DNA from: Acidobacteriaceae bacterium KBS 83 | Lineage (GTDB): Bacteria; Acidobacteriota; Terriglobia; Terriglobales; Acidobacteriaceae | Direction: 5' to 3' | DNA: 64,000 nt | Assembly: GCA_000381585.1 (NCBI GenBank) | Contig: KB906737.1 | Span: 310,001 to 374,000, forward strand | Position numbers and translations under genes: made by a program | Part shown: positions 54,205-62,349 of the stretch, one piece after another | Position numbering within the stretch: position 1 is the first letter of the stretch | Layout of the letters: each line of letters starts with the position of its first letter | Notes under the pieces: model-generated | The model's input: the letters and a program-made list of their open reading frames with translations, nothing else | Database searches by the model: none | What the model was told of the DNA's origin: nothing

Positions 54205-56760
54205 CTACGCGCTCACGTCAAGGTCCACACGTTCACCATGCGCAAACAGGGAAGCAGGCAGCAGAATAGCTGCACCCTCCACCGTGCCCACCGATGCGGT
54301 CCGGAGGTTCCCACCGCCCGGCGGATGTATGTGGACCCGAACCTCTCCACTGAACCCGGCAACGGCCTCGACCACCACATGCCACCTTTCGTCGGCGGTT
54401 GCCTCAGTCGTCCATGCAATGCGTCCAAAGCGCGTCGGACATTTGCGCACCGCGATCCGTTCTCCTTTGTGGAACCAGTGCTTGGGTGCCGCCTTTTGCA
54501 GGTGGCAGATATCCCGATCGTTCTCTTCGTAGCACAGCATCCAGCGCAGCCCCATGGCGGGCTGCAGTGCGCTGTTGATCACCGCAGACCATCCCCACGG
54601 CGCTCCATCGCCCGGATAACCACCTGGAATGTAAGCGTCCTCCGGCGAGTAGCGGTTGCCAGAGTCCGCGGCATAACACACCAGCGCGTAGAGGGTCAGC
54701 AGAAATGGGCGGTAGTCCTCCTGCCGGATCTTCACCGCAAGCGAGCCATGCTCCATGAAGTTTGAGTTGCGTGGCACATGTTCATTCGTGCTCAGTCCGC
54801 AGATTTGTTCGCCGGCCAGCTCGCGATGCTTCAGGTGACCCAAGTCCAGCGCCGGCACTCCCCAGTCGGCGAGAAACCAGTCCATCATGAAACGGTGGTT
54901 CTCGTAGTTGGACAGTTCCGTCGGCTTGCGCAGAATGTCATTCGGCTCGAAGGGTGTGATTCCAGCCGTGCGCATCTCCGGGGTCGAGGCGGCAATCGTG
55001 GCCTCGATCGAAGCCTGAATGTTCTGCCTCATCTCCTCCGCAACCGACCCATAGCGTTCCCCCAGCGCAGTCATTCCGCGGTCGTTCTCAGATGCGCCGA
55101 TCGAGCGCAGCGCCTTCGCATACTCCGTGATTCCACGCCACGCACACGCCGCGTTCTGATAGTAGTACGGATGCGAACCGGGATAGTCGTTCGTCGGATC
55201 GCCCAAGTCCGCCTCCGGAGAGCCCCAGATCAATCCATAACGACGATCGCTCTTCGCAAACTGCTGCTTGCCATATTCGTAACGCGCAAGCACGTACCCC
55301 AGCATGCGTTCGAGCACCGGCTGCTGCCTCTTCAGGCTGCTCGTGTCCCGCGTATACCAGTAATCGCGTGACGCATTCATCAGAAACATGCCTACATTCA
55401 GCGGCGCCTCCACCTGGTCTTGTGTGTTGTATAGAAAATTGCCGTCAGGAAGCACATAGTGCTCCAGATAGTGGTGTATGTAAGGGCGGCTGGCCTCGGT
55501 GAGCCCCCACAACTGCTGTCCCCAGATGAACTCATAATGTGCGACCGGGAACAGCGCATGGCTGCGCTCGGGAATTTTCGTATAGCTCCCCTCCCCTATC
55601 TGGTATGTCGGATCGAGCCCTCGATAGCTGCAGCGGCACAAGGTAATGCCAGCCCGCGCGGCATCCAGAATCCACGGATCCGGGGTCTCCACTGGCATCG
55701 CGTCTTCGTAAAAACTGTGCCAACGGTTCCAGATGCCCGCCAACGCGCTGAAGAAAGCTCCCGGCGATGTATTCCAGAAGTGTTCGGCATAGGTTCGCCC
55801 ATCGGGCGCATGCACGAGCATGGCATCCCGTCGCTCATAGTGCGCCACGTCTTCGGCCGGAATCATCATGCGCATGCGTGCTATCGGCTGCGCCTCAACC
55901 CCCGGGGGCAGCAGCATCATGAGTTCATATCCGCATCCGTATTGCACATTCCATACCGCAGTGTCTGCCACCGGAAGATATCCGCCAAGCAGCGTGCGCT
56001 TGCTGAAGCCATGTTGATAGGCATAGCGCTCCGGAGCGGCGAAGGGAAAATATCGGGACGGGTCGAAGAGCCGTCCCTCGAGATCCGGAGCCCACTCCGC
56101 CTGTGGATTCTTCTTCGGCTGACGGCTCGTGCCGTCCGCCTCCAGATAGATCGACCCCAACGGGCCCGCTTCCTCGTTTGCCACCAGCGACCAGCCAATG
56201 TACTCAGCCCCAAGTGCCGCGACGTTCTCGTAGCAAGGGTCCTCAATAGATTTCAGAATGTATTCGCCTGTTACATCCGGACCGGGAGGTAGCTGCAGCG
56301 GACGCTCGAGCTTGACTCCGTGGGGTGTATCGGTCGGCCGGGGTCGCACCTTGCTCAGATCTCCCACCTGCTTGGAAATCAGCGCGATCGTACCGCCGCG
56401 CTCCGTCACATAGGCAATGGCTCCCCGGTGCGTCGCATGCTTTTCGAATACAGCGGTCATCACTCCGTTAATCTCCACCGTAGTCAACAGCACCCAACCC
56501 GCGATGCTCTGACCGTGCACAAGCTTAATCTCGACGCTCGCATGACTCGCGGTGGCTCCAGTCCCATCGATCGCCTTCACCTTCGGTGGCTCGGCCAGCG
56601 CCTCCCGCTCTCCCGGTAGGAAGGTGCTGTATTCGTTCACGATCCGGCCCGGCCAGTAATTGCCGGTAGGGCGTGGCGCTGCGAATATATCCTCAGCCGG
56701 CCCGAAGGTGCTTGCTGCTCCTGCGGCTGATAACAGCTTTAGAAAATCTCGACGATCCAA
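54205..56760 (-). CDS. Tat-exported protein with six-hairpin-glycosidase-like fold, unknown family
   Basis: About 851 residues. I prefer the TTG at 56760, preceded by GGAGAA nine bases before; it gives a twin-arginine signal (DRRDFLKLLSAAGAASTFG). TTG starts at 56775 and 56790 are alternatives. After an N-terminal beta-rich part (about 60-360), the region ~390-750 has an (alpha/alpha)-barrel look (YIHHYLEHYVLPDGNFLYNT, LERMLGYVLARYEYGKQQF, HPYYYQNAACAWRGITEYA) as in six-hairpin glycosidases, then a small beta C-terminal domain. I do not recognise the family. The Tat route suggests it folds before export or carries a cofactor. Confidence 0.72.
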   Translation of the reverse strand: MDRRDFLKLLSAAGAASTFGPAEDIFAAPRPTGNYWPGRIVNEYSTFLPGEREALAEPPKVKAIDGTGATASHASVEIKLVHGQSIAGWVLLTTVEINGVMTAVFEKHATHRGAIAYVTERGGTIALISKQVGDLSKVRPRPTDTPHGVKLERPLQLPPGPDVTGEYILKSIEDPCYENVAALGAEYIGWSLVANEEAGPLGSIYLEADGTSRQPKKNPQAEWAPDLEGRLFDPSRYFPFAAPERYAYQHGFSKRTLLGGYLPVADTAVWNVQYGCGYELMMLLPPGVEAQPIARMRMMIPAEDVAHYERRDAMLVHAPDGRTYAEHFWNTSPGAFFSALAGIWNRWHSFYEDAMPVETPDPWILDAARAGITLCRCSYRGLDPTYQIGEGSYTKIPERSHALFPVAHYEFIWGQQLWGLTEASRPYIHHYLEHYVLPDGNFLYNTQDQVEAPLNVGMFLMNASRDYWYTRDTSSLKRQQPVLERMLGYVLARYEYGKQQFAKSDRRYGLIWGSPEADLGDPTNDYPGSHPYYYQNAACAWRGITEYAKALRSIGASENDRGMTALGERYGSVAEEMRQNIQASIEATIAASTPEMRTAGITPFEPNDILRKPTELSNYENHRFMMDWFLADWGVPALDLGHLKHRELAGEQICGLSTNEHVPRNSNFMEHGSLAVKIRQEDYRPFLLTLYALVCYAADSGNRYSPEDAYIPGGYPGDGAPWGWSAVINSALQPAMGLRWMLCYEENDRDICHLQKAAPKHWFHKGERIAVRKCPTRFGRIAWTTEATADERWHVVVEAVAGFSGEVRVHIHPPGGGNLRTASVGTVEGAAILLPASLFAHGERVDLDVSA

Positions 56761-56877
56761 ATCGCATTTCTCCAATGTGCGCCGCGGCAACTAACCGCTC
56801 GAACACCCCTGAAATACAAACCGTCCCAGCCTATCGCAGCTTTGGGTAAGCCAACCTTCGTCAGCGCATTGACGCGC

Positions 56878-58266
56878 TCAATTCTTTGCCGGGCTGGCCC
56901 GATATAAGGCGCAGGCATGGGGTACCAGGCGCACGGTGACGCCATGCGCAGCGTGTCTCTCACTGTGCTCCCAAAGATCCCGTAAAACGTATCTACCGGC
57001 CGGCCACCCGAGTCGCGCCCAGGTGTAATTCAACTCTTGCACCTGATTCGAGGTATTGAAGATCGCCACGTATCTGCTTTCCCCCTTCTCGGCTTTCGCT
57101 GTCCATACGCTGGCTGCCGGCGACTGGAACATAGCGCGCCCACCAGTCGAGTGCTGGTCCACCGCCAGGACTTCGTCATTGGTCAACAGTGCCGTTGTTC
57201 CTGGGTCATTGTGCGGCAGATCGCCCCCCATCATCAGGGGTGAGCGAAAGATGGACCACAGCGTCATCATCGTGCGCTGTTCCGCAAGCGAGAGCCGTGT
57301 CTGGCGCGCCTTGCCCCAGCCCGGTGACGGCCCCAGGTAGCCCAGAGGAAGCATGTCCGCATCCGGCCAATGGCCGGGCTCGGTGAGCGGCGCCCACTCT
57401 GCTGCGCGAGAAAACTGATCGCCGAGTCCCTGCGGATACTCCACTTCGCTGTGCCACTCGTCCCAGATGTCATCCGAGATCCGCCACATCTGCGCGTACT
57501 TCCTCATCTCATCGAGTTTGTCGACCGGGGCGGCTCCCGGAGACAGGCTCAACAGGATCGGACGGCTCGTTTTGCGCAACGCCTCGCTTAACATGCGGAT
57601 CTCCGTGCTTTTGTAGGGACGCGACGCAATACAGTCCACCTTGATCAGATCCACCCCCCAGGCGGCATACAGCCTGGCAATCGAGTCGTAGTACGCCTGA
57701 CCCGCGGCAGTGTCTTTCAAATCGAAATTATCGTGGTTCCAATGACACGTACCCGAAGTGTTCGCGGCATCCGTGGCGTGAAAGCGTGACCCCGCGATCG
57801 GTAAGTTCCTCGCCACCGCCTCGCGAGGGATTCCCTGAAGTATGTGGATGCCAAACTTGAGGCCCCTTGCATGCACATATGCGGCAAGCGGCGCGAAACC
57901 ATCGCCGTTCGCCGCGGACAGAAACCGATTGGGCGCAGGAACGTAGCGGCCGTGAAGATCGAGCGCATAGCGGAAGTTCGTCGCATTGCCCTCTGCAATC
58001 GGGTTGGCGACAAACCACTCCATATCCACGACAATGTATTTCCAGCCATGCCGCTTCAGATGGACAGCCATCCAGTCTGCGTTCGCCTTTACCTGCGCCT
58101 CCCCAACGGTCGTCCCGTAAGAATCCCAACTGTTCCATCCCATGGGGGGCGTTTGCGCTGGCGTTGCGGATATGCCATGATGCGCCGGCTGCCCATGCAG
58201 CCCGAGTATGCATAAGCAGACAACAAGCGCGCCCATCCATCCGACCTGGCGATACGTTATTCCCAT
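56878..58266 (-). CDS. exported GH27 alpha-galactosidase
   Basis: A 462-residue secreted glycosidase. Signal peptide (GALVVCLCILGLHG), then TPPMGWNSWDSYGTTVGEAQ, the classical GH27 start. The nucleophile is Asp211 in DLIKVDCI, and the acid/base is in RISDDIWDEW (Asp265 or Asp266). GHWPDADMLPLG and FRSPLMMGGDLP match the family. GH27 enzymes remove alpha-galactose (or alpha-N-acetylgalactosamine) from oligosaccharides or glycans. It is divergent from the LacI regulator. Confidence 0.93.
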   Translation of the reverse strand: MGITYRQVGWMGALVVCLCILGLHGQPAHHGISATPAQTPPMGWNSWDSYGTTVGEAQVKANADWMAVHLKRHGWKYIVVDMEWFVANPIAEGNATNFRYALDLHGRYVPAPNRFLSAANGDGFAPLAAYVHARGLKFGIHILQGIPREAVARNLPIAGSRFHATDAANTSGTCHWNHDNFDLKDTAAGQAYYDSIARLYAAWGVDLIKVDCIASRPYKSTEIRMLSEALRKTSRPILLSLSPGAAPVDKLDEMRKYAQMWRISDDIWDEWHSEVEYPQGLGDQFSRAAEWAPLTEPGHWPDADMLPLGYLGPSPGWGKARQTRLSLAEQRTMMTLWSIFRSPLMMGGDLPHNDPGTTALLTNDEVLAVDQHSTGGRAMFQSPAASVWTAKAEKGESRYVAIFNTSNQVQELNYTWARLGWPAGRYVLRDLWEHSERHAAHGVTVRLVPHACALYRASPAKN

Positions 58267-58575
58267 GCTCTACTCTTCCACTCATATGGAACAAATGCGC
58301 GCAGCACCCCGTACTCACGTGGATTGCCCCGAAACTTGCTGCGAGCGTCCTGCCATTTGGGATACACTGGCCGGCCGCTTACAGACTTGTTAACGTTAAC
58401 TCCGTATCGTGCAATAGTTCCAATACTCCGAATGAATTTTTCTGCGTCTGCGACTGCCTCTTCGACGTCAATGTTGTGACGAGGTTGTTCCTAGGCGGGA
58501 CAGCCCGGTGATACGCTCTTGTTCGGACAGCGCCGATTGCCCGTGAACACGGGCAGGGCATAGGAAGGATCGTTC
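58267..58575. other. divergent promoter region GH27/LacI
   Basis: 309 bp between the GH27 start and the regulator start. It holds the palindrome at 58389-58400 and no open frame I would call a gene. Confidence 0.6.
58389..58400. promoter_or_regulatory. LacI-family operator
   Basis: GTTAACGTTAAC is a perfect 12-bp palindrome with a central CG, as expected for operators of LacI/GalR-type regulators. It lies about 123 bp upstream of GH27 and 176 bp upstream of the regulator gene, so it may control both. Confidence 0.75.
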
Positions 58576-59637
58576 GTGCCAGCACCTCGAAAGGCCGCCA
58601 GGCGACGCCACTCCGGCCCAACCATCACTGACGTAGCGCGGGAAGCCGGCGTTGCCATCATGACCGTGTCGCGAGTGGTGAATGGCGGCAGCTACGTAAG
58701 CCCGGCAACGGAAAAACGGGTTCGGGCAGCCATTCGGCGCCTGGGCTATACGCCAAACGAAGCCGCACGCATGCTGAAAGGGCAGCGCGCCCGCATGATT
58801 GGGCTCGTCGTTCCCGACCTCGCCGACTCGTTTTTTGCCACCTGCGCCAACGCCGTGCAGGAAGTGGCCGGCACCCACGGATACATGACCCTGATTGTCA
58901 CCTCAGAGCGCAGCGTAGAGACCGAGTCAAACGAGATAGCGATGATGGCGGCGCGCCGCATCGCCGGGCTGCTTATTGTGCCCTCGCGCTCAGGCGCAGA
59001 CAAGCGCCTGCGTGAACTCCAACAGGCGGAGATCCCCCTCGTCGCTCTAGACCGAACTCTCGATGGCGTCGATGCCGGCCAGGTCATCGTAGAGAATGCG
59101 GGTGGTGCAGAAGAAGCAGTCCGGCACCTTATCGCGCATGGCCATCGCCGCGTGGTCTGCATCGGCTATGACGCCAAGGTCTACACCATCCACCAGCGCA
59201 TCCTCGGCTACCGCCGCGCCATGAAAGAAGCAGGGCTGAAGTCCGAGATGTGGACCAACCTGACAACAGCGGCTGCCACCGAGGCCTTACTGCGACGCCT
59301 CATGGGCGAAGCTGACCGGCCAACCGCCCTCTTTACGCTAAACAACGTTACGACCATCCACGCGTTGCAGGCTGTCCGCGCCATGCAACTGCGCCTGCCT
59401 GCGGATTTGGCAATGATAGGTTTTGATGACCTCGAGCTCGCTCCACTGCTCGACACACCGCTCACCGCAGTTCGCCAGCCCGCACTGGAACTCGGACGCA
59501 GCGCTGCCCGCATGCTCTTCGATATGATCCGTCACTCTCGCGATGCTGCGACAGACCACAAGCCCGAGCGGCGGATCGTGTTGCCCACTCAACTGATATT
59601 GCGCGCGTCCTGTGGCTGTAACCATCACGGTGGCTGA
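58576..59637 (+). CDS. LacI family transcriptional regulator
   Basis: A 353-residue regulator. GTG 58576 follows AGGAAGGA. The helix-turn-helix reads PTITDVAREAGVAIMTVSRVV with the hinge helix NEAARMLKG. The periplasmic-binding-like domain begins GLVVPDLADSFFATCANAV and includes FDDLELAPLLDTPLTAVRQP. The C-terminal SCGCNHHGG is unusual: a Cys/His-rich tip (CGCNHH) that might bind metal. It most likely represses the xylulokinase and glycosidase genes around it; the ligand is unknown. Confidence 0.92.
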   Translation: MPAPRKAARRRHSGPTITDVAREAGVAIMTVSRVVNGGSYVSPATEKRVRAAIRRLGYTPNEAARMLKGQRARMIGLVVPDLADSFFATCANAVQEVAGTHGYMTLIVTSERSVETESNEIAMMAARRIAGLLIVPSRSGADKRLRELQQAEIPLVALDRTLDGVDAGQVIVENAGGAEEAVRHLIAHGHRRVVCIGYDAKVYTIHQRILGYRRAMKEAGLKSEMWTNLTTAAATEALLRRLMGEADRPTALFTLNNVTTIHALQAVRAMQLRLPADLAMIGFDDLELAPLLDTPLTAVRQPALELGRSAARMLFDMIRHSRDAATDHKPERRIVLPTQLILRASCGCNHHGG

Positions 59638-59667
59638 AAGCGGCGTGGCCGGCGTGGCGTGAGAACG

Positions 59668-61194
59668 ATGAAATTGATCGGAATAGATGTCGGCACCGGT
59701 GGTACGCGTGTCCTGCTGGTGGATGCCGCAGGCAAGGTCATTGGCTCCACTGTGCAAGATCATGCGCCCTTCCAATCGCCGCACCCCGGCTGGGCAGAAC
59801 AGGATCCGGAAGACTGGTGGCGGGCGGCGGCCCATGCCATCCCTGCCTTGCTGCAAGCGACGTCAACCTCACCCGACGAGATCGCCTCAGTAGGCTTGAG
59901 CGGTCAGATGCACGGCGCTGTACTGCTGGACGCGGCGGACCGCGTTCTGCGTCCGGCGCTCATCTGGTGCGACCAACGGACGGCAGCCGAGGCCACATGG
60001 CTTACCGAGCAGCTTGGCGCCGCGCGCCTGATCGAGTTCACGTCCAACCCCGCGCTCACCAACTTCACGCTCACCAAACTGCTTTGGGTGCGCACCCACG
60101 AGCCAGCCATCTGGCAGAAGTTCCGCTCATTCCTGCTGCCCAAGGACTATGTGCGCTTTCGGCTTACGGGCGAGAAAGCAATGGATGTCGCCGACGCATC
60201 GGGCACGCTGCTGCTCGATGTCGCGCATCGCCGCTGGTCCACCGAGATGCTGTTTGCTGTCGAGATGCGTGAAAGCATCCTTCCCAGGCTTCACGAGTGC
60301 CATGAGATCGCCGGTGCCGTGACGGCAGAAGCGGCCGCGCTCACTGGATTGCGTGCCGGAACACCCGTCGTCGCTGGAGCCGGCGATCAGGCCGCAGGCG
60401 CTCTCGGCATGGGCATCGTGCGTCCAGGCGACGTAAGTGCTACCATCGGCACCTCCGGAGTGGTCTTCGCCGCAACCAATCGCCCTTTTCTCGATCCGCA
60501 AGGACGTTTGCACACCTTTTGTCATGCCGTGCCCGGCCGCTGGCATATTATGGGCGTCACGCAAGCTGCGGGTCTTTCCTTGCGCTGGTTCCGCGACACC
60601 TTGGCCGGCACTTCGGATGAAGATGCATACACTCGTCTCGCAGACTCCGCCGCGTCCGTACCTCCCGGCGCCGAGGGCCTGTTGTGGGCTCCGTATTTGA
60701 TGGGCGAACGCACTCCGCATCTTGATCCGGAGGCTCGCGGCGCTCTCGTCGGACTTACCGCCTCCCACCGCTCCCCGCACATCGTCCGCGCCATCATGGA
60801 AGGCGTCGCCTTCAGCCTCAAAGACACTTTGAGCATCTTCGCCGAACTCGGCGTGCCGGTGGGGGCAATACGATTGGGCGGCGGCGGCGCCCGCTCGCCG
60901 CTCTGGCGGCAGATCCAGGCCGATGTCTACGCGCGGCCGGTCGAGATTGTCGCCGCTGAAGAAGGCGCTGCGTATGGTGCGGCATTGTTGGCGGGCATCG
61001 GCACAGGCGTGTGGCCATCGGCAGATGCGGCGTGCGATGCCGTTATCCAGGTGTCCGACCGAATTGCCCCCATGCCCACGGATAGCGCAAAGCTCCAAGA
61101 CTTTTATGCCCTCTACCGAAGCTTGTATCCATCGCTGCAGCCAGTCTTCCGCGGATTGCATGCAGCAACTGCAAAGGTGAAGACGAATGGCTAA
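59668..61194 (+). CDS. xylB: xylulokinase
   Basis: A 508-residue sugar kinase of the FGGY family that phosphorylates D-xylulose. ATG 59668 gives the typical KLIGIDVGTGGTRVLLVDA; GTG at 59659 adds only three residues. The signature GLSGQMHGAVLLD is characteristic of XylB. VAGAGDQAAGALG and IRLGGGGARSPLWRQIQADVY are the other FGGY landmarks. It follows the LacI gene by 30 bp and overlaps the M24 homologue (ATGGCTAA), forming an operon. Its product feeds the phosphoketolase or pentose-phosphate route. Confidence 0.93.
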   Translation: MKLIGIDVGTGGTRVLLVDAAGKVIGSTVQDHAPFQSPHPGWAEQDPEDWWRAAAHAIPALLQATSTSPDEIASVGLSGQMHGAVLLDAADRVLRPALIWCDQRTAAEATWLTEQLGAARLIEFTSNPALTNFTLTKLLWVRTHEPAIWQKFRSFLLPKDYVRFRLTGEKAMDVADASGTLLLDVAHRRWSTEMLFAVEMRESILPRLHECHEIAGAVTAEAAALTGLRAGTPVVAGAGDQAAGALGMGIVRPGDVSATIGTSGVVFAATNRPFLDPQGRLHTFCHAVPGRWHIMGVTQAAGLSLRWFRDTLAGTSDEDAYTRLADSAASVPPGAEGLLWAPYLMGERTPHLDPEARGALVGLTASHRSPHIVRAIMEGVAFSLKDTLSIFAELGVPVGAIRLGGGGARSPLWRQIQADVYARPVEIVAAEEGAAYGAALLAGIGTGVWPSADAACDAVIQVSDRIAPMPTDSAKLQDFYALYRSLYPSLQPVFRGLHAATAKVKTNG

Positions 61195-62335
61195 AACAGC
61201 TTCTATGGCGGAAGGCATCAAAGAACTCGAGCAGTCCGCGCAAATTCTGCTCGCCGAGTTCGAAACCAAGCGCCGGCGGCTCTGCGAGCAAATGGCATCC
61301 TCCGGTTTGGCAGCCGTGCAGTTGCAGCGCACCGAGAACATCGCGTGGCTTACCGCCGGACGCGTCGACCGTCGCGTTCTCCTTCCTTCTGCAACTGGCA
61401 TCGCTACCATTTTGGTGCTGCGCGGTGGTGACGCATTTTACTTCGCGCCCGACAACGAAGCCCGTCGTCTCGCCGAGGAAGACTTCGCCGGACTTCCCTT
61501 CACCGCGATCACCACACCGTGGCACACCGCCGACTTTTCAGCAAAGATGCGCTCGCTAGCAGGCGACGGCCGCATCGCCGCCGATATCGGGCCTGAAGGC
61601 GGCGCGCTCCTGCTCGAACACCGCGCCTCACTCGCAGACACCGAAGTGGATCGCTACCGCTGGCTGGGTCGCAACACCGCCGAAGTCACGGTCAATGTGC
61701 TCAATTCCCTCCAGCCGGGCGTCACGGAAGGCACAATGGCCGCGCGCGTTGCCTCAGGGCTCCTCGAGCGCGGCATCGAACCCTCCGTGCTGCTGATGGC
61801 GGCAGACGACCGCGTTCTACGTTACAAACACGCCGTCGCGCAAAATGCGACACTCGAGCACTTCGGCATGTTGAATCTTTGTTCGCGGCGTTGGGGACTC
61901 TGCATATCCATCACCCGCTTCGTTCATTTCGGCCCCTTGCCGCAACGCCTCACCGAAGCGTTCGCTGTAGCAGGGGAAGTAAACGCCCGTCTCCTCGCCG
62001 CCACGAAGGCCGGCGCCACATCAGCGGAGCTATTCGCCACCGCAGCCGATACATATGCCTTGCTCGGTCATCGCGGTGAAGAACAGCATCACCACCAAGG
62101 AGGCGCCACCGGTTATGCGGAACGGGAGTGGCTGGCAACTCCCGCAGGGAAAGAACGCGTCATGAATAATCAGGCTTTCGCCTGGAATCCCTCTGTCGCG
62201 GGTGGCAAAGTCGAGGAGACGGTTCTGCTCCGCGACGGAGCGATCGAATTGCTCACCGGCACGCCCGATTTGCCGGTCGTTTCGACCAAAACGGGTGATC
62301 TCACGACGCAATCCGCCGGCGTCCTCGTTCGTTAA
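61187..62335 (+). CDS. M24 peptidase-family protein lacking metal ligands
   Basis: A 382-residue homologue of the creatinase/prolidase/aminopeptidase P (M24) fold. ATG 61187 overlaps xylB by 8 bp and has AGGTGA before it. Domains: creatinase-like N-terminal (about 25-150), then the pita-bread domain. The motif positions of metal ligands differ: in MLNLCSRRWGLCISITRF the expected Asp residues are Asn230 and Ser241. HHHQGGATGY keeps His residues and GGKVEETVLL keeps a Glu. So it is probably not an active dinuclear peptidase, or binds metal differently. It may have a non-peptidase role in this sugar operon. Confidence 0.8.
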   Translation: MAKTASMAEGIKELEQSAQILLAEFETKRRRLCEQMASSGLAAVQLQRTENIAWLTAGRVDRRVLLPSATGIATILVLRGGDAFYFAPDNEARRLAEEDFAGLPFTAITTPWHTADFSAKMRSLAGDGRIAADIGPEGGALLLEHRASLADTEVDRYRWLGRNTAEVTVNVLNSLQPGVTEGTMAARVASGLLERGIEPSVLLMAADDRVLRYKHAVAQNATLEHFGMLNLCSRRWGLCISITRFVHFGPLPQRLTEAFAVAGEVNARLLAATKAGATSAELFATAADTYALLGHRGEEQHHHQGGATGYAEREWLATPAGKERVMNNQAFAWNPSVAGGKVEETVLLRDGAIELLTGTPDLPVVSTKTGDLTTQSAGVLVR

Positions 62336-62349
62336 ACCCGCGAGCCCTG

